Positions 22,448 to 34,400 of a stretch of DNA of 64,000 bases are shown in pieces (the first letter of the stretch is position 1; each line of letters opens with the position of its first letter). The notes under the pieces are model-generated. The model made no database searches. It was not told the origin of the DNA and saw nothing but the letters and a program-made list of their open reading frames with translations. The DNA is from Tribonema minus (lineage: Eukaryota > Sar > Xanthophyceae > Tribonematales > Tribonemataceae): the NCBI GenBank assembly GCA_017506865.1, contig JAFCMP010000514.1, positions 434,001 to 498,000 on the forward strand, given 5' to 3'. The translations under genes and the position numbers were made by a program.

Positions 22448-25400
22448 AACCGAAGGCACTCTGCTGTGTCCAAGGCTGCTGCAGCCATGGCGCCGGCTGC
22501 TGCTGCTGATGCGCAGCAGCCGCCGCTGCAAATTGCGGAGCGGTGATGGGGTACATCGGCAGCCCTGGCTGCGGCAGAGGGAAACCACCGCCGCCCGCCG
22601 CAAAAGAGCCTTGGAAGCCCCGCTCCGGAAGGAAGCCCGATCCGCCGGTTTTGTGAATCGTTGCTTGAGCTTTCGCAATGGTTTCGTCTTGTTTCGCGGC
22701 GGCAGCGGCGTTCCTGAGCTCCATCTTGTGCTCGTGCGCACGCGCATCGTGCGCCTGCTTCTCCCTCAGCACCTCTTGCCTCCGCCGCCGTGTCTCCTCC
22801 TCGGCCACCTGACGTGCAGCCTGCAGTCTGAGAGCAGCCCTTTTCTCCTCCGCGGCCGCCTGTCGCTCGTCCAGCGCGATCTGGCGCTCGCGCAGCTTGA
22901 TGGAGCGCTCCAGCTCGTCGTTCTGTGCCTTAAGCGCAGTCGCGGACGCAGAAGCGGCCCGCCTCCTCCTCCGCTTGCAAGGGTTTTGGGGGGGCGACTC
23001 GGGGGTGGAATTGCCAGGCTGCGAAGGCTCCTGCTCCTGCTAGCTGCTGGAGTCCGGATGCGCACCCATCTCGTCGAAGGGATCCGATCCGGTGGACGCG
23101 TGTGTTGTTCGACGACCGGCCTTGTAGGGTTGCAGAGCGCGTAGCCGAGTCTCCAAGTCCTCGGAGTTGCCTCCAGCCTCAACAGCAGCGCTTGCTGCTC
23201 TCTTGACTGCTTGCCTCGAGCTTTGTCGCTGTGCAGTGGTCTTCCCAATGGGAGCTGCAAAAAACAAGCAGCACGCACCGCTGGCGGCTGCAAGCAGCTG
23301 TGGGAACTTAGCTGTTGCCTTCATTTATCTCTAATGACTCCGCGATCCACTCCAGCGGCACGGCATGACCCGTTCTCCCCTCGTGCACATTGTGTGCCAA
23401 AGCGCCATTAAAAACACACTATCCCTAAGGGTTCGGGTGAGGGGTGGTTGTCCCCACCCCCAACAAATGGCGATGCTGTATGCATTGAAGCTAGTAAGAC
23501 GCAGCAACACCCTCTACTGCTGGCTGCATAATGAATGTACATCAACTAGTCTCATGTGCTTAATTAGGCCGTTTGGGCAAAGATTTGAGATGGTACAAAA
23601 CGTTTCTAAGACACTGGATAAGGATCACGCAAATCAAGCACCAGGCTCAAGTTGGACAGGGCCCGTAAAACACCCTTGGAAGTGCACTATTGTTGGTTGC
23701 GTTGAATCAAGGTCAGGGATGCTGAGAGCTTCGCACTTTTGCAGAGTTGAGCTTTGATCAACATATTGCCTTTGACAAAGTGCTTGTCTCGTAAGCTTGC
23801 ATGGGTGCATGAGGGCGCGCAGCAGGCAGGGCAAGACCCCTGCGAGGTTTGAAGAAGAGCCTGCCTTGGAAATCCAGCGAAGCAGCCGCAAGCGCTGTGC
23901 AACACGTTGTCTGCCGGCGCATGAGCCGTCTGACCCAAAATTTGCAGCTTGCTTCACCTCTGATGAGGAGGCCGAGACTGATGGAACAGAGTCGAAACTG
24001 TTTCCTCGCCCTGCGCCAAAGTGCGGCGATAGGAGCCTCAGCCACTTGGCCAAGCTGCAGGCCAAGAAGGACGCAAATGCCGCTGCAGCAGGCGTGCTTC
24101 AAGCCAAAGCCACGCTGATTGAAGCCAACACAGCAGCCGAGGTCAGGATGGCACAGCAAGTTGTCGCTGCAAAGTTGGCCCAGGCACCTCGTCCACCGAT
24201 GCCTGAGCCGGCTGACCAGGCGTGAAGGTTTTGACCAGCACTGTTTCAAGGCATCGATGATCTAGATAGGCGAGGCATCTTTCTGAATCGGAAGACAGCC
24301 ACTCCCCCCTGCCAAGTTCTTGAAGTTTAAGTTGGCTTGGCATGGCAGGTACATGATATCACAAATTGTGTCGCTGCTGGTGCTGCCGCTGCTGCGCACA
24401 GCCTGCAAGTGAGCTGCCTCATGCCTCTGAGACACACACTGGCAAATGCGGCGTCCAGTCTGCAACAGTTGTTGCCCCCTGCACGAAATTCAATTTGCAC
24501 CTGATCACCCATGTACATATGCAAAGTGGTGCGGCGCGCACTGTAGCAGCAAGCTGCAGCACAGGGCTATACTGCAAACGCAGCGATAGCATGGGTGCGA
24601 GTGCAGCACTATGTACACAGTGATCACACTAGAGCTTCCGATCGAAGTTTCGATACGATAATCGATATCGAAAGAAAACTTCGATCGATTATCGATAATT
24701 ATCGATAATTATCGAGTCTTTTCGATAATCGAACAATATCGATAATCGAACGATAACCGCCCTTTACCTACTTCAACGTGGGTGCAATTCACATGCTATG
24801 TCCCCTGGTGCCTATCACCGAACTTGGGTGTGCCTTTGTTCAGCCCAAAGTCACAATTTGAAGCCACCATACTATGCACTGCGTGGCACGTGCCACCAAC
24901 GGCTAAGCACACATGCACTTCATGACACAAACAACAACAGAAACTGCAACCTGTTACTATGAGCAAAAGCACGGTTGCATTTGGAAATCTTAACTGCAAG
25001 TTGTTGAGGTTTTTTCAGCCCTGCAAAGTGAGTGGCTGCCGCCTCAAACTGAATGTCCTGACAACCTGGTCATACGCAAATTTCTCAGCAATTGAGGAAA
25101 ATGAGGCACCCACTTGTCTCGACCCTGAGGCTGGTTCTTTTCTCATCAACGACCAGGCCTCCATCTGAGAATACGCGCTCAGATGGAGCAGAGGTAACTG
25201 GCACAGCCAACACTCGCCTTGCCAGCACTGCTATGTGGGGGAAGTGCACTGCATTATTCTTCCACCACTGCAGTGGGTTATCCTGAACGTCGATGCTGCC
25301 AACACGTTTCTTGAACTCATCAACCTCAACTTTAACTTTGATGGTGAGCATGGCTATCTCGGTCTGTTCTGACGCCCGTACCGGCTCAGGAACAAGGTTG

Positions 25401-28400
25401 GACGCCGACTCTATAGCAGCAAACAGTGAGGCGGCTTCGCAGCCTTGGTCTTAGATCTCTTGGCTACCGGCTCCTGACTGATGGTATCATCTGATGCATC
25501 AAACTCTCGTTCAGAAGTGTCAGCAGCAGCTGAAGCCGCTGTGTCTACCGCTGCTGCAGCGGCAGCGGCAGCCGCTGCGGTAGTGCGATAACTAGGGCCA
25601 ATGATGCCTGACATACTGCAAGCATTGACGGTCTGCGTTTTGATCGCACCCCACACACTGCTGTCCATGGCCACAAACTTCTTGGTGCGTGGATCTAGCG
25701 CCTCTGCCATGTGAAAAATCATAGACTGATCTGTGAGGGCGTTAGTGCCGTCACCCCATCTGCGATTGAAGTCCATCAGAATGAGAGCACAGGCTGATTC
25801 AAATGAGCCAGTGTCGGCGACTAGCTCATCATCATCGGAATTGGACTGGTCTGTGATACCCCCCTCGTCGCCGGAGAGGGCCTGAGTGTTGTTGCCCTGG
25901 GTCTCGATCAGGTCTTGCAGAGGCAGTGCATGCTTGCGCAGCTCAGCGCGCAGGTGGCGCAGAACGCCGGGCAGGAGGCTGGCCGTCACATACCTGCGAG
26001 CAAGGAGCGGTGAAAATCATGAGAATTCTTGATGATATACATAAATGAACAGTGTTCATGTACTGCTGCAGAACTTCACCAAACACCAGGGAAACAGCGG
26101 TTCACTTGGTCACATGCGACAACTTGAAATCTGGAGGCCAATGCTTCAAATGTGCGGCATTATGTGCCCCAGTGTGTGGCAGGTGTATTATAGCTGCTAA
26201 TGCAGCCTGCCAGTTACTGTAGTTACAGTAACTGAGTCAACATGTTGCAGTCCCTGCCAATGCCGCTGCTGCTCCAGCAGCGCATCATGTGATGAAGCCC
26301 AACCGAACATACTTAGTCTAAGACTCGTTGATGCACAAGTAAAGCACAAACAGGCACATAGGTCCAAACCCTAAGCTGCATGCACTACAATGTCATGTCA
26401 TCAATGATTGATACTAAATCTGAATAAACTTCAAGGCTGCAATCCCAATTGGAGTATTTATTATGCATAGAAGCTAAGACTCACTTGCTGCCCTCCAGTA
26501 CGGTCTGTGCAGTCTTGAATGGCCTCAAGAACTGCACTGCCAGTTGCATGCCCCGCTTGTCCTCCTCGGTGAGCGTGACACCCCCGACCGCTCCAACGTC
26601 TTGGTGAGGCTTCTTGCGGGAGATCTGAAGCACCTCGTAGGCAAGTAGAAGGTGCACCCAGCTCTCAAGCATGGTGCATGTAGAAGACCTGCGTGTAGGC
26701 TCATCCTGCTTCGGGGTCATGAACTTGAGGTTGCCGCCACCAGGCAGCTTCACCATAGCTGCACCAAGCTGAACAAGCATGCAAGATTATCGTAGCAATG
26801 ATTAGCAAGCGACACAGTGACTGTCACAGTGTTATGCAATGCAAGGATGTCATGTGTGATCAACGGATGGACAAGTCACCTTATCAACTACACCCTCAGA
26901 TCCAAATTTGAACTTGCAATAACCACATTTAAGAATCTGTGGTGCGCCAGGCAAATACTACTATAATAATCATAATGGACAACACAACAATTGTTAGCTG
27001 GTGACAATTGCATCATGCATGACAGTCAGGTCACCACTCACCACATGCACCCCTCAGAGCCTCCATGTCTGCGTTTGACTTCTCTATGTGGCCTGACAGC
27101 TTGCGAAGCTTTGCCAGCAGCTTGGCACATGCAACGCTTTTAAGCACCTTGCCTGTGAGACAGCAAGCAATGGAATCATTATGGTCAACAAAAATTGCAG
27201 CAATCTACATCAGATTCCCAGCAGTGGGCAATATATGAACACCAGGCAACGCCATTTTCTTCAGAGTGACATTCGTAATTGCAAATCAAAATGACAAAAA
27301 CTCTTGAACTCACCAACACTGAGCTCCAACACATGGTTGGCGCAGCCAAACCACTCGAAGGGCAGCAGACTGCCAGCCTTCTTTGCGTTGGCTGCAGTGT
27401 CAGTCGTGATGCTGAGCACATTGTCTCCGTTGATGTTGTAGCGGCCCAGGACTTCCAGCACGCGGTCCTTGATGCGCTCGCCAGTGTGCTTGCCGTCAAA
27501 CGCTGCGCACTCCAGCACAAATTCCAGCAGCTCCCACTCAGCTGTGATCAGGTGTGCAGTGACGGCCATCATGGGATGCTGCACCATGTCTGTCCAGCAG
27601 TCAGTGGTGAGTGCGACGTGCTGCTGCTCCATCAGCTGCTTCAGGTGCAGCTGGACCTGTGCTCTGACCTCCCCCATGCGCTTTTGGAGTGACTCAACAG
27701 AGGGCACCCTGGCGTGCTTCTGCTTTGCTGCCTCGATCAGCTGCTTGAAGGCTTCACTGTCTACTGTGGAAAAGGGTTGGGCAGTCTCCACCTGCAGTAC
27801 ATTGAAGCCGAAGCAAGGGCACAGAGTCTATTAGTTGGACCAATGGTGAGTACCTCTGCCAGGCAGTACCAGCACACATGACAGTTTCAATTTGGTGAAC
27901 ACCTGAGGTTATCCGAGTGCACAATCCATCATGGTGCTCAGCTCATTGACAACGCCCAAGATATTGCAGAGAGACTCACCATCCACTTGAGCAAAGCGTC
28001 CAGGAAAGGTCCGTGACTGAGTGACGCTCACAATGGGGTCCAGTGTCCCTGCCTGGGCCTTCGCGTCGTTGGCGAGGTTTACAATCTCCTTGTGATGCGT
28101 GTTGAGGTGGTTGTTCATGCCGGTGGTTGTGCCCGACTTGGTAGCCACCTCCGTCAAGCAGTGGTCGCATACAGCCACTGCAGGCATGCGGTTGTTGGAA
28201 TACACCTTGAAGTGCTTCCATACCTCCGCGCGAGCGTCCGGCTTGCCCACTCGCTCCCAGGTGCTCCTGTCCTCTGCGACGGTGTCCGCATCTGCTGTTG
28301 GAGGGCGCAACGAGACGCCGCGAGTGCGCCTCGAAGTGCGAGGTGCTGCTGCAGCAGCAGCTTCTTCAGCTTCATCTTCGTCCAGCATGCGGAAGTCATC

Positions 28401-31400
28401 GTCATCACTCATGGTGCAGCTCGCAGATGAATGGCCCGCGATATATATTAGGCTTACACAAATAGCTTAATATGGAAAGTGGCTTATGAAAACAGCTAAA
28501 TAGCAGCATTATCGAACGATAGTCGATAGTTTCGATAATCGATAATTGTTCGATAATATCGAATTATCGAACAGATTTTCGATCGATATTCGATATGATA
28601 CGATATCGATATTATCGAGCCATTTCGATTCGATCGGAAGCTCTAGATCACACCGATCAAGTCACTGACAGCGCGAACGCGGCCTCCTCCTCAGCCTGTC
28701 AGCTCCTCCCCCCCCCCCCCCCCACCGCCCTGCCCCCCCTCCCCCCCCCCCGTCATCCAGCTCACTATTCTTGGCTGCTGTCACTCACATCATCTCTATC
28801 CCCATAGACCGTGGCGAGCACGCCAAGCGCATCGCTGCCGTTCGTGTACTTCCGGATCATGCCTTCAGACCCCCCACCCGCCGCCCATATCTCCTGGAGC
28901 CAAGCGCGGGCGGCGGCGCGGTTCACCGGCGGTACGCTGTTGAAGCCTGGCAGCAGGTTGAACGCACCATCCGGTGGCCCAGTGGCAGACATGTTTCGCA
29001 TTGAATCCGGCGCTGGCCGCAGCTGCGAGTCCCGATACAAGAGAGTGGCAGCCCTTGCGGCGCTGCCGGCGCCGGCGACGCCGCTGACACAGGCGACAAC
29101 AGTTGTGGTGCCGGGGCAGCCGCCGCTTGCTGCAGCAAAGGAGGCAGCATGTCCGTGTGTGATGGCTGCTACTGCTGCTGTTGCTGCTGCTGCTGATGCC
29201 ACTGCTCAGCAGGGTGCTGCGATGGGTGCGCGTTCTGAGACATGAGCTGCTGCCGCAGCAGCTGCTGCGATGGTGGCTGCTGCGGTGGGAGGAAGAGTGG
29301 TGGCATCTGTTGCATGTTGGGAAGAGTGTGCTGCTGCTGTTGCATGCTGCTCAAGAGGGCCGCGGCCTGCTGCAACAGCTCCTGAAGCTGCAGTTGCTGC
29401 TGGCGCTGATGGCCCAGTGAGATGGCGGCAGTTGGGCTGCTGTAACAGCTGGTTTAGGGTGGCACTGTGGAAGCTGGCAACCGGAGCGGGAGGTGGCACG
29501 AAAAGAGCAGGCGCAGGAAGATAGGGGGGTGCTGCGGGGTGCCCCACGGTAGACATGGGCCTTGCCCCTGTCTCAGTTCTGCTGGCCAGGCGTTTCGCTG
29601 CCGCTGTAGACTGCTTCACCTGTGCTTGGTACTCGGCCAGCTCCAGTTTGCGCTTGTGGTTGCTGGTCTCGACCGCCTCTTTCTCTGCGCGGACTTTCTC
29701 GTCTGCCTCTTGCTTCTGCCTGAGTTGAGCAGCTTTGAGCTGCGCGGCGCGCTCCTGCTGCTCCTGCTTTGCGGCTGCCTGGGCCAACTTTGCAGCGTCA
29801 ACCTGCTGCGCCATCCTGACCTTCGCTGCTGCGTTGCCTTCAATGAGTTTTGGCTTTGGCTTGAAGCACGCCTGCTGCTGCGACATCTGCCTCCTTCGTG
29901 GCCTTCAGCTTGGCCAACTGGTTGAGGGTCCTATTGCCGCGCTTTGGCGCAGGGCGGGAAGACGCTTCCGACTCTGTTCTGGTAACGTCGCCGTCGACCT
30001 CAACTTCAGAGGCGGAAACAGCTGCAGATTCCGGGTCAGACAGCTCAGGCCTTGGCGGATGACGTGCCGCAGGCACCTGCGGCTGTTTTGCTGAATTTTC
30101 ACGGGCCGGCTTTTCTTCAGTTCTCGCAGGGCTCTTGTCCTGCCTGCTGCGCGTCCTCATGCTCCCATGCAAAACAAGCACTTTGTCAAAAACACGTTTT
30201 GATCACAATTTAACTCTCAAAAGACGCAAACCTTTCAGCGCCCCTGGAATTGATTGAAGTGCAACCGGCACTTTGTTCATCAACGAGACTTGCAATCAGT
30301 CGTGCGTTGTCACCTTTTTGACCAATTCAAACCGTCTTTAAAAAAATCACATTTATTGAAGTTGCTTCGAAGCAAACTACCACTTCTCACACTGCTAATG
30401 GGGCACTAACGGAAGCTTAAAGCAGGCTGCAGCCAGGCTCCGGACGGTCCGAACTTTTGGGAGCTTTCTTCCACATGCCGCGAGCCTCAGCAGCAGCAAC
30501 AGCAATACCACGTCAAATACACATGTTGTGCATTTCACAGTAGGGCGACCATAAGAAAGTACCACCAGGTCTACTAATGAAAGCAAAGAGAAACACCCAG
30601 GCCTACTTAGGATCGGTGACCGGTACAGTCATAATCATTGACTGACTGACCTAATTAGGCACATGCCAGCAGCGTGCTTTTGACGTAGTCCTCTGCGCAT
30701 GTGTTGAACGCAGGTGTGAACATGCGGCTTAGGGTTGAGGTGACCGTAGGCGATGGCGATTAAGCCCCACCCGTCTAGCACATTTGGGGTCGAATGCGTC
30801 ATATAATGCTAGGGGAGCCCGTCTTATACCATGTCCCCCCCGGCTTAGCGCGTCTCCGGCACGACGAGATGCGTCTCATGCGCCGGGTAATGGGCATTAA
30901 GCCGGGGTCCAATCACGCAACGCACCAAACCTTTCACGCCAGACGTTGCCTAGATTTGGACTGCAGCAACTGATCGGTCTGTGCACGCTGTCACCCATGG
31001 AGTGCTTGGACTGTTCTCCTGCGGTTTGCATAAGCTGTTTGCGAGGTAGCCATGCTGCAATGCCTGCAGCACATGGACAGCAGTGACACATGCAAGCCAA
31101 GAAGCCCTCGCATATCATGGGCAGTAACGGTGCCACCGCCATGGTGCCTTTCCCTAGGCGTCTCTCGGTAGGTGACTACACACGTTCACACGTTTCCTCA
31201 AACTTCAACGGTTCAATTGCTTGAAGTTACTGGAGAACTGCCTGACTTTAGGTCAACAATAGAAATCAGCTTATTATCGTATGGAATATGGTCTTCGGGC
31301 ATCTCACTCTGTGTGAGTGACGCATGATGGGCACTTTGTGCATGTTTGCACAGGGCGGAGGGGGGGTCTTATTCCATGTACCCCCCGTCTAAGCGCCTAG

Positions 31401-34400
31401 TGCCTGTAACATGGCCTTTAACCCCTCCCTTAATCACCATCCCCTACCCTACACCATGTGGGGGGCTTAATCGCCATCGCCTACGGTAGGCTGCTAAAGG
31501 CATTCGCGATTCAGCTTGCCAAGCTCGTAGACATGGTGAATGAGACGTCGGAAGGGTAGCTTCAAGTATATAAGTTGTCCCACACGCTTTTAGTCATGGC
31601 GTGGATACAGTCAGGTTGCTCAACCCGTAGGCAAGGTCAAATTCCTTTAAATCCTTTTCTATGATTATCAGCGCCCCAAATGTGGTGAATAGAGCACCGA
31701 CTGGGGCAGGAGGGCTGCGCTCACGTATGCCCTTACGGAATCTGTAACTGTCACAGGAGAAGCGCATGGTGGATGAACTTGTGAGCTTCAACTGCGAGCC
31801 GCACACGGAGTACAACGAGGTGGCCAGCCTGTTCTTTACAGACGCCGATACAGCCATCCGACAGCTATTCCACTTCAGGTATGCAAGCAAGTGACTGAAT
31901 GGTTGAGCAAAGTGAGTAATCCGTTCTGTACGTATGTTTCACTTCAGGTACGTGAGTCTTCAGGTTCGTGAGTGAAATGAGTGAGTATACAAGTCGAGTG
32001 AGTAACCTGTGCGACACAGCCATCCGACAGCTATTCCACTTCAGATATGTAATTGGAACGCATGACTAGACAAGCAGGCTGAAGTAAGTTTTTTGATTAG
32101 TCTGTTTCGCATGGACGCTGTCACGGCCAGCCGACAGCTATTCCGCTTCAGGTATGTGAGTGGAGTGAGTGAGAATGTGAGTCGCGTGAGTACTTCTATC
32201 TTATTTTTCATGGATGCTGACACGCCCACCTGACAGCTGCTGCCCTTCAGGTATTTGAGTGGAGTGGATGAGCAGATCAGTAGGAGAGTGAGTGGCCTGT
32301 TCTGCATGAATGCTGACACGGCCAGCTGACAGCTGTCCCACGTCTCATATGTGAGTATAGTAAGTGAGCATACGAGTAGAGTGAGTAGCCTGTTCTTCAC
32401 AGGCGCTGACACAGCCACCCCCCTTAGCTGGTCCACTTCAGGCATCAGGTATGTGGGTGAAGTGCGTGAGTGGGCAATTTGCATCAGTATACGGGTGGGC
32501 TGGCATGCTGGCAGAGGTGCCCCTGTGAATACAATAAAAACCACCTTTTGGTGACCGAGTCACACATGGGGTGCCTGTAAGTACGTTCAAAGCTGTGACC
32601 TGTAAACTTCGCGTATAGAAAGTATTCAAGCTATGCTTTCTTTCACTGCATGCTGCTCTCTCGGGTCGGTTTGACATATTAATGCATATTGGCCTCATTA
32701 TATGTTAGCCATGGCTGTCTAAATATGTTATCATTTGCTGAAATAAGAGCTCATGAGGCTCACAGAGTTGCCACCGGTACTTCTTGCTGTGCTGAATGCA
32801 CGATGATTTTGTTTCCCCCTTGCATATCTTATAGTCTTGCCTCAAACATACTGTCACAGGCAGTTCAGCAGTGAGGGCCCTCAAGGCCACGCTTAGGTTT
32901 AGGGTTAGCGTTGGGCCGGTTGGATACAGGGACCAAGCACTGTAATGCAGTGCGCGTGCTGTGCACTTCACCTCACTGAGACAAACGCGCACATGCTGCT
33001 TGACACATTCTCTGCGCTTGCGTGCGCACTTGCTGAACGAGTCGTGGTGTTGCTGGCGCGCTAGGGTTGGGGGTTTAGGGTGAGCTGTCATGTCACTATA
33101 CATGAACACCGTATGCATCACCGTCCCTTCGCGCATTTGCTGTATGACCAATGTTGGTGCGCAGGGAGGGCGGGGAGCGATCGACGACGAACAACTTCAC
33201 CTTCAGTTCTGGAGCCCTGTTCCTGTTCTGGCTGCCCTACACTGCTATGGCATGCATCACGTATGGAGTTGCGGTACCCAGGTGAGCATTCCAAATCCTG
33301 ATTGAGTTCAAGTCATTGTTAAAGGTTTCAAAGCGCCTGCTGCCCACTGAGTACGTCAGTAAGACTTCAGGTTAATGTTGAAAATGGTACTTGCCCAGTT
33401 CTGAGCTCTGATGCATGTAGTGTCGAAGTTGACACCATGGCATCGCAATACATACGACAGCTGGGGTATTCCTTATTTCCAGGCGGCTGACGTCAATGAC
33501 AGCGAACTGCTGGACCTTACACTGGCTATCGTGCACGACTCTGGAGTGTTGCATCAGCTGCCAGAATGCGCGTGGGTCGCAGCAAGTGCAAGCAGCGCTC
33601 AGCAAGTTTCAACGTCCTGGAATCTATACTCTATCAGCACACTGCAACAACGTACGGATAGTGCATCGCGCACTTGTGACCATAATCACAAGGCACGGAT
33701 GCGCTGGATGATATATATACATCATAATATATACATCATAATATTATTGCTTGGTGCAGCGGCCTGTTTGTGCTCTCGCTGATCTCGGGCGCAGCTGCAA
33801 GGCGCCTGTGCCACACCAAACAGTGCTCAGCACACGTTTCTTACCAACGCATTGGTCAACGAGAGTGCTTCATTACACTATAAGAAAGCTGATCATTACT
33901 CGAAGTACATCGCATGCATGACGCACTTTTGATTTTGTTTCCCCGCTTCTGGTACAGCGGCCTGTTTGTGCCATCGCTGCTCTCCGGCGCGGCCCTAGGG
34001 CGCCTGTGTGGCCACCTCCTGCACAAGCTTGCGGGCGGCAACGGCGCGCTGTTCGCAGACAGCGGCACGTACGCGCTCATCGGTGCTGCAGCAGCGCTCG
34101 GCGGCATGGCGCGCATGACCATATCGCTCACCGTCATACTGCTGGAGGCTACGGGCGACATGCAGTATGTGCTGCCGCTCATGCTGACACTGATGGCTGC
34201 CAGGTAAGATACCTGGTGCCTCTGCTTATGATGCGTTTTATTTAGCAATGGAAAGAGAGAGTGCGTGTTTGGGCGCTGCAGCAGCGCTCGGCGGCATGGC
34301 GCGCATGACCATACCGCTCACCATCATACTGCTGAGGCTACGGGGGACATGCAGTACGTGCTGCCGCTCATGCTGACGCTCATGGCAGCCAGGTAAATGT

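Noticed and set aside
21779..22546. Leu/Ala-rich plus-strand frames over the CAG/CTG tracts
   Set aside because: Trinucleotide repeats keep several frames open; the basic/coiled-coil context supports only the minus-strand Q-rich reading.
31840..32452. Spaced repeats at ~100 bp considered as a CRISPR array or satellite
   Set aside because: Units are diverging copies of a CLC exon edge with donor sites, not identical short repeats with unique spacers.
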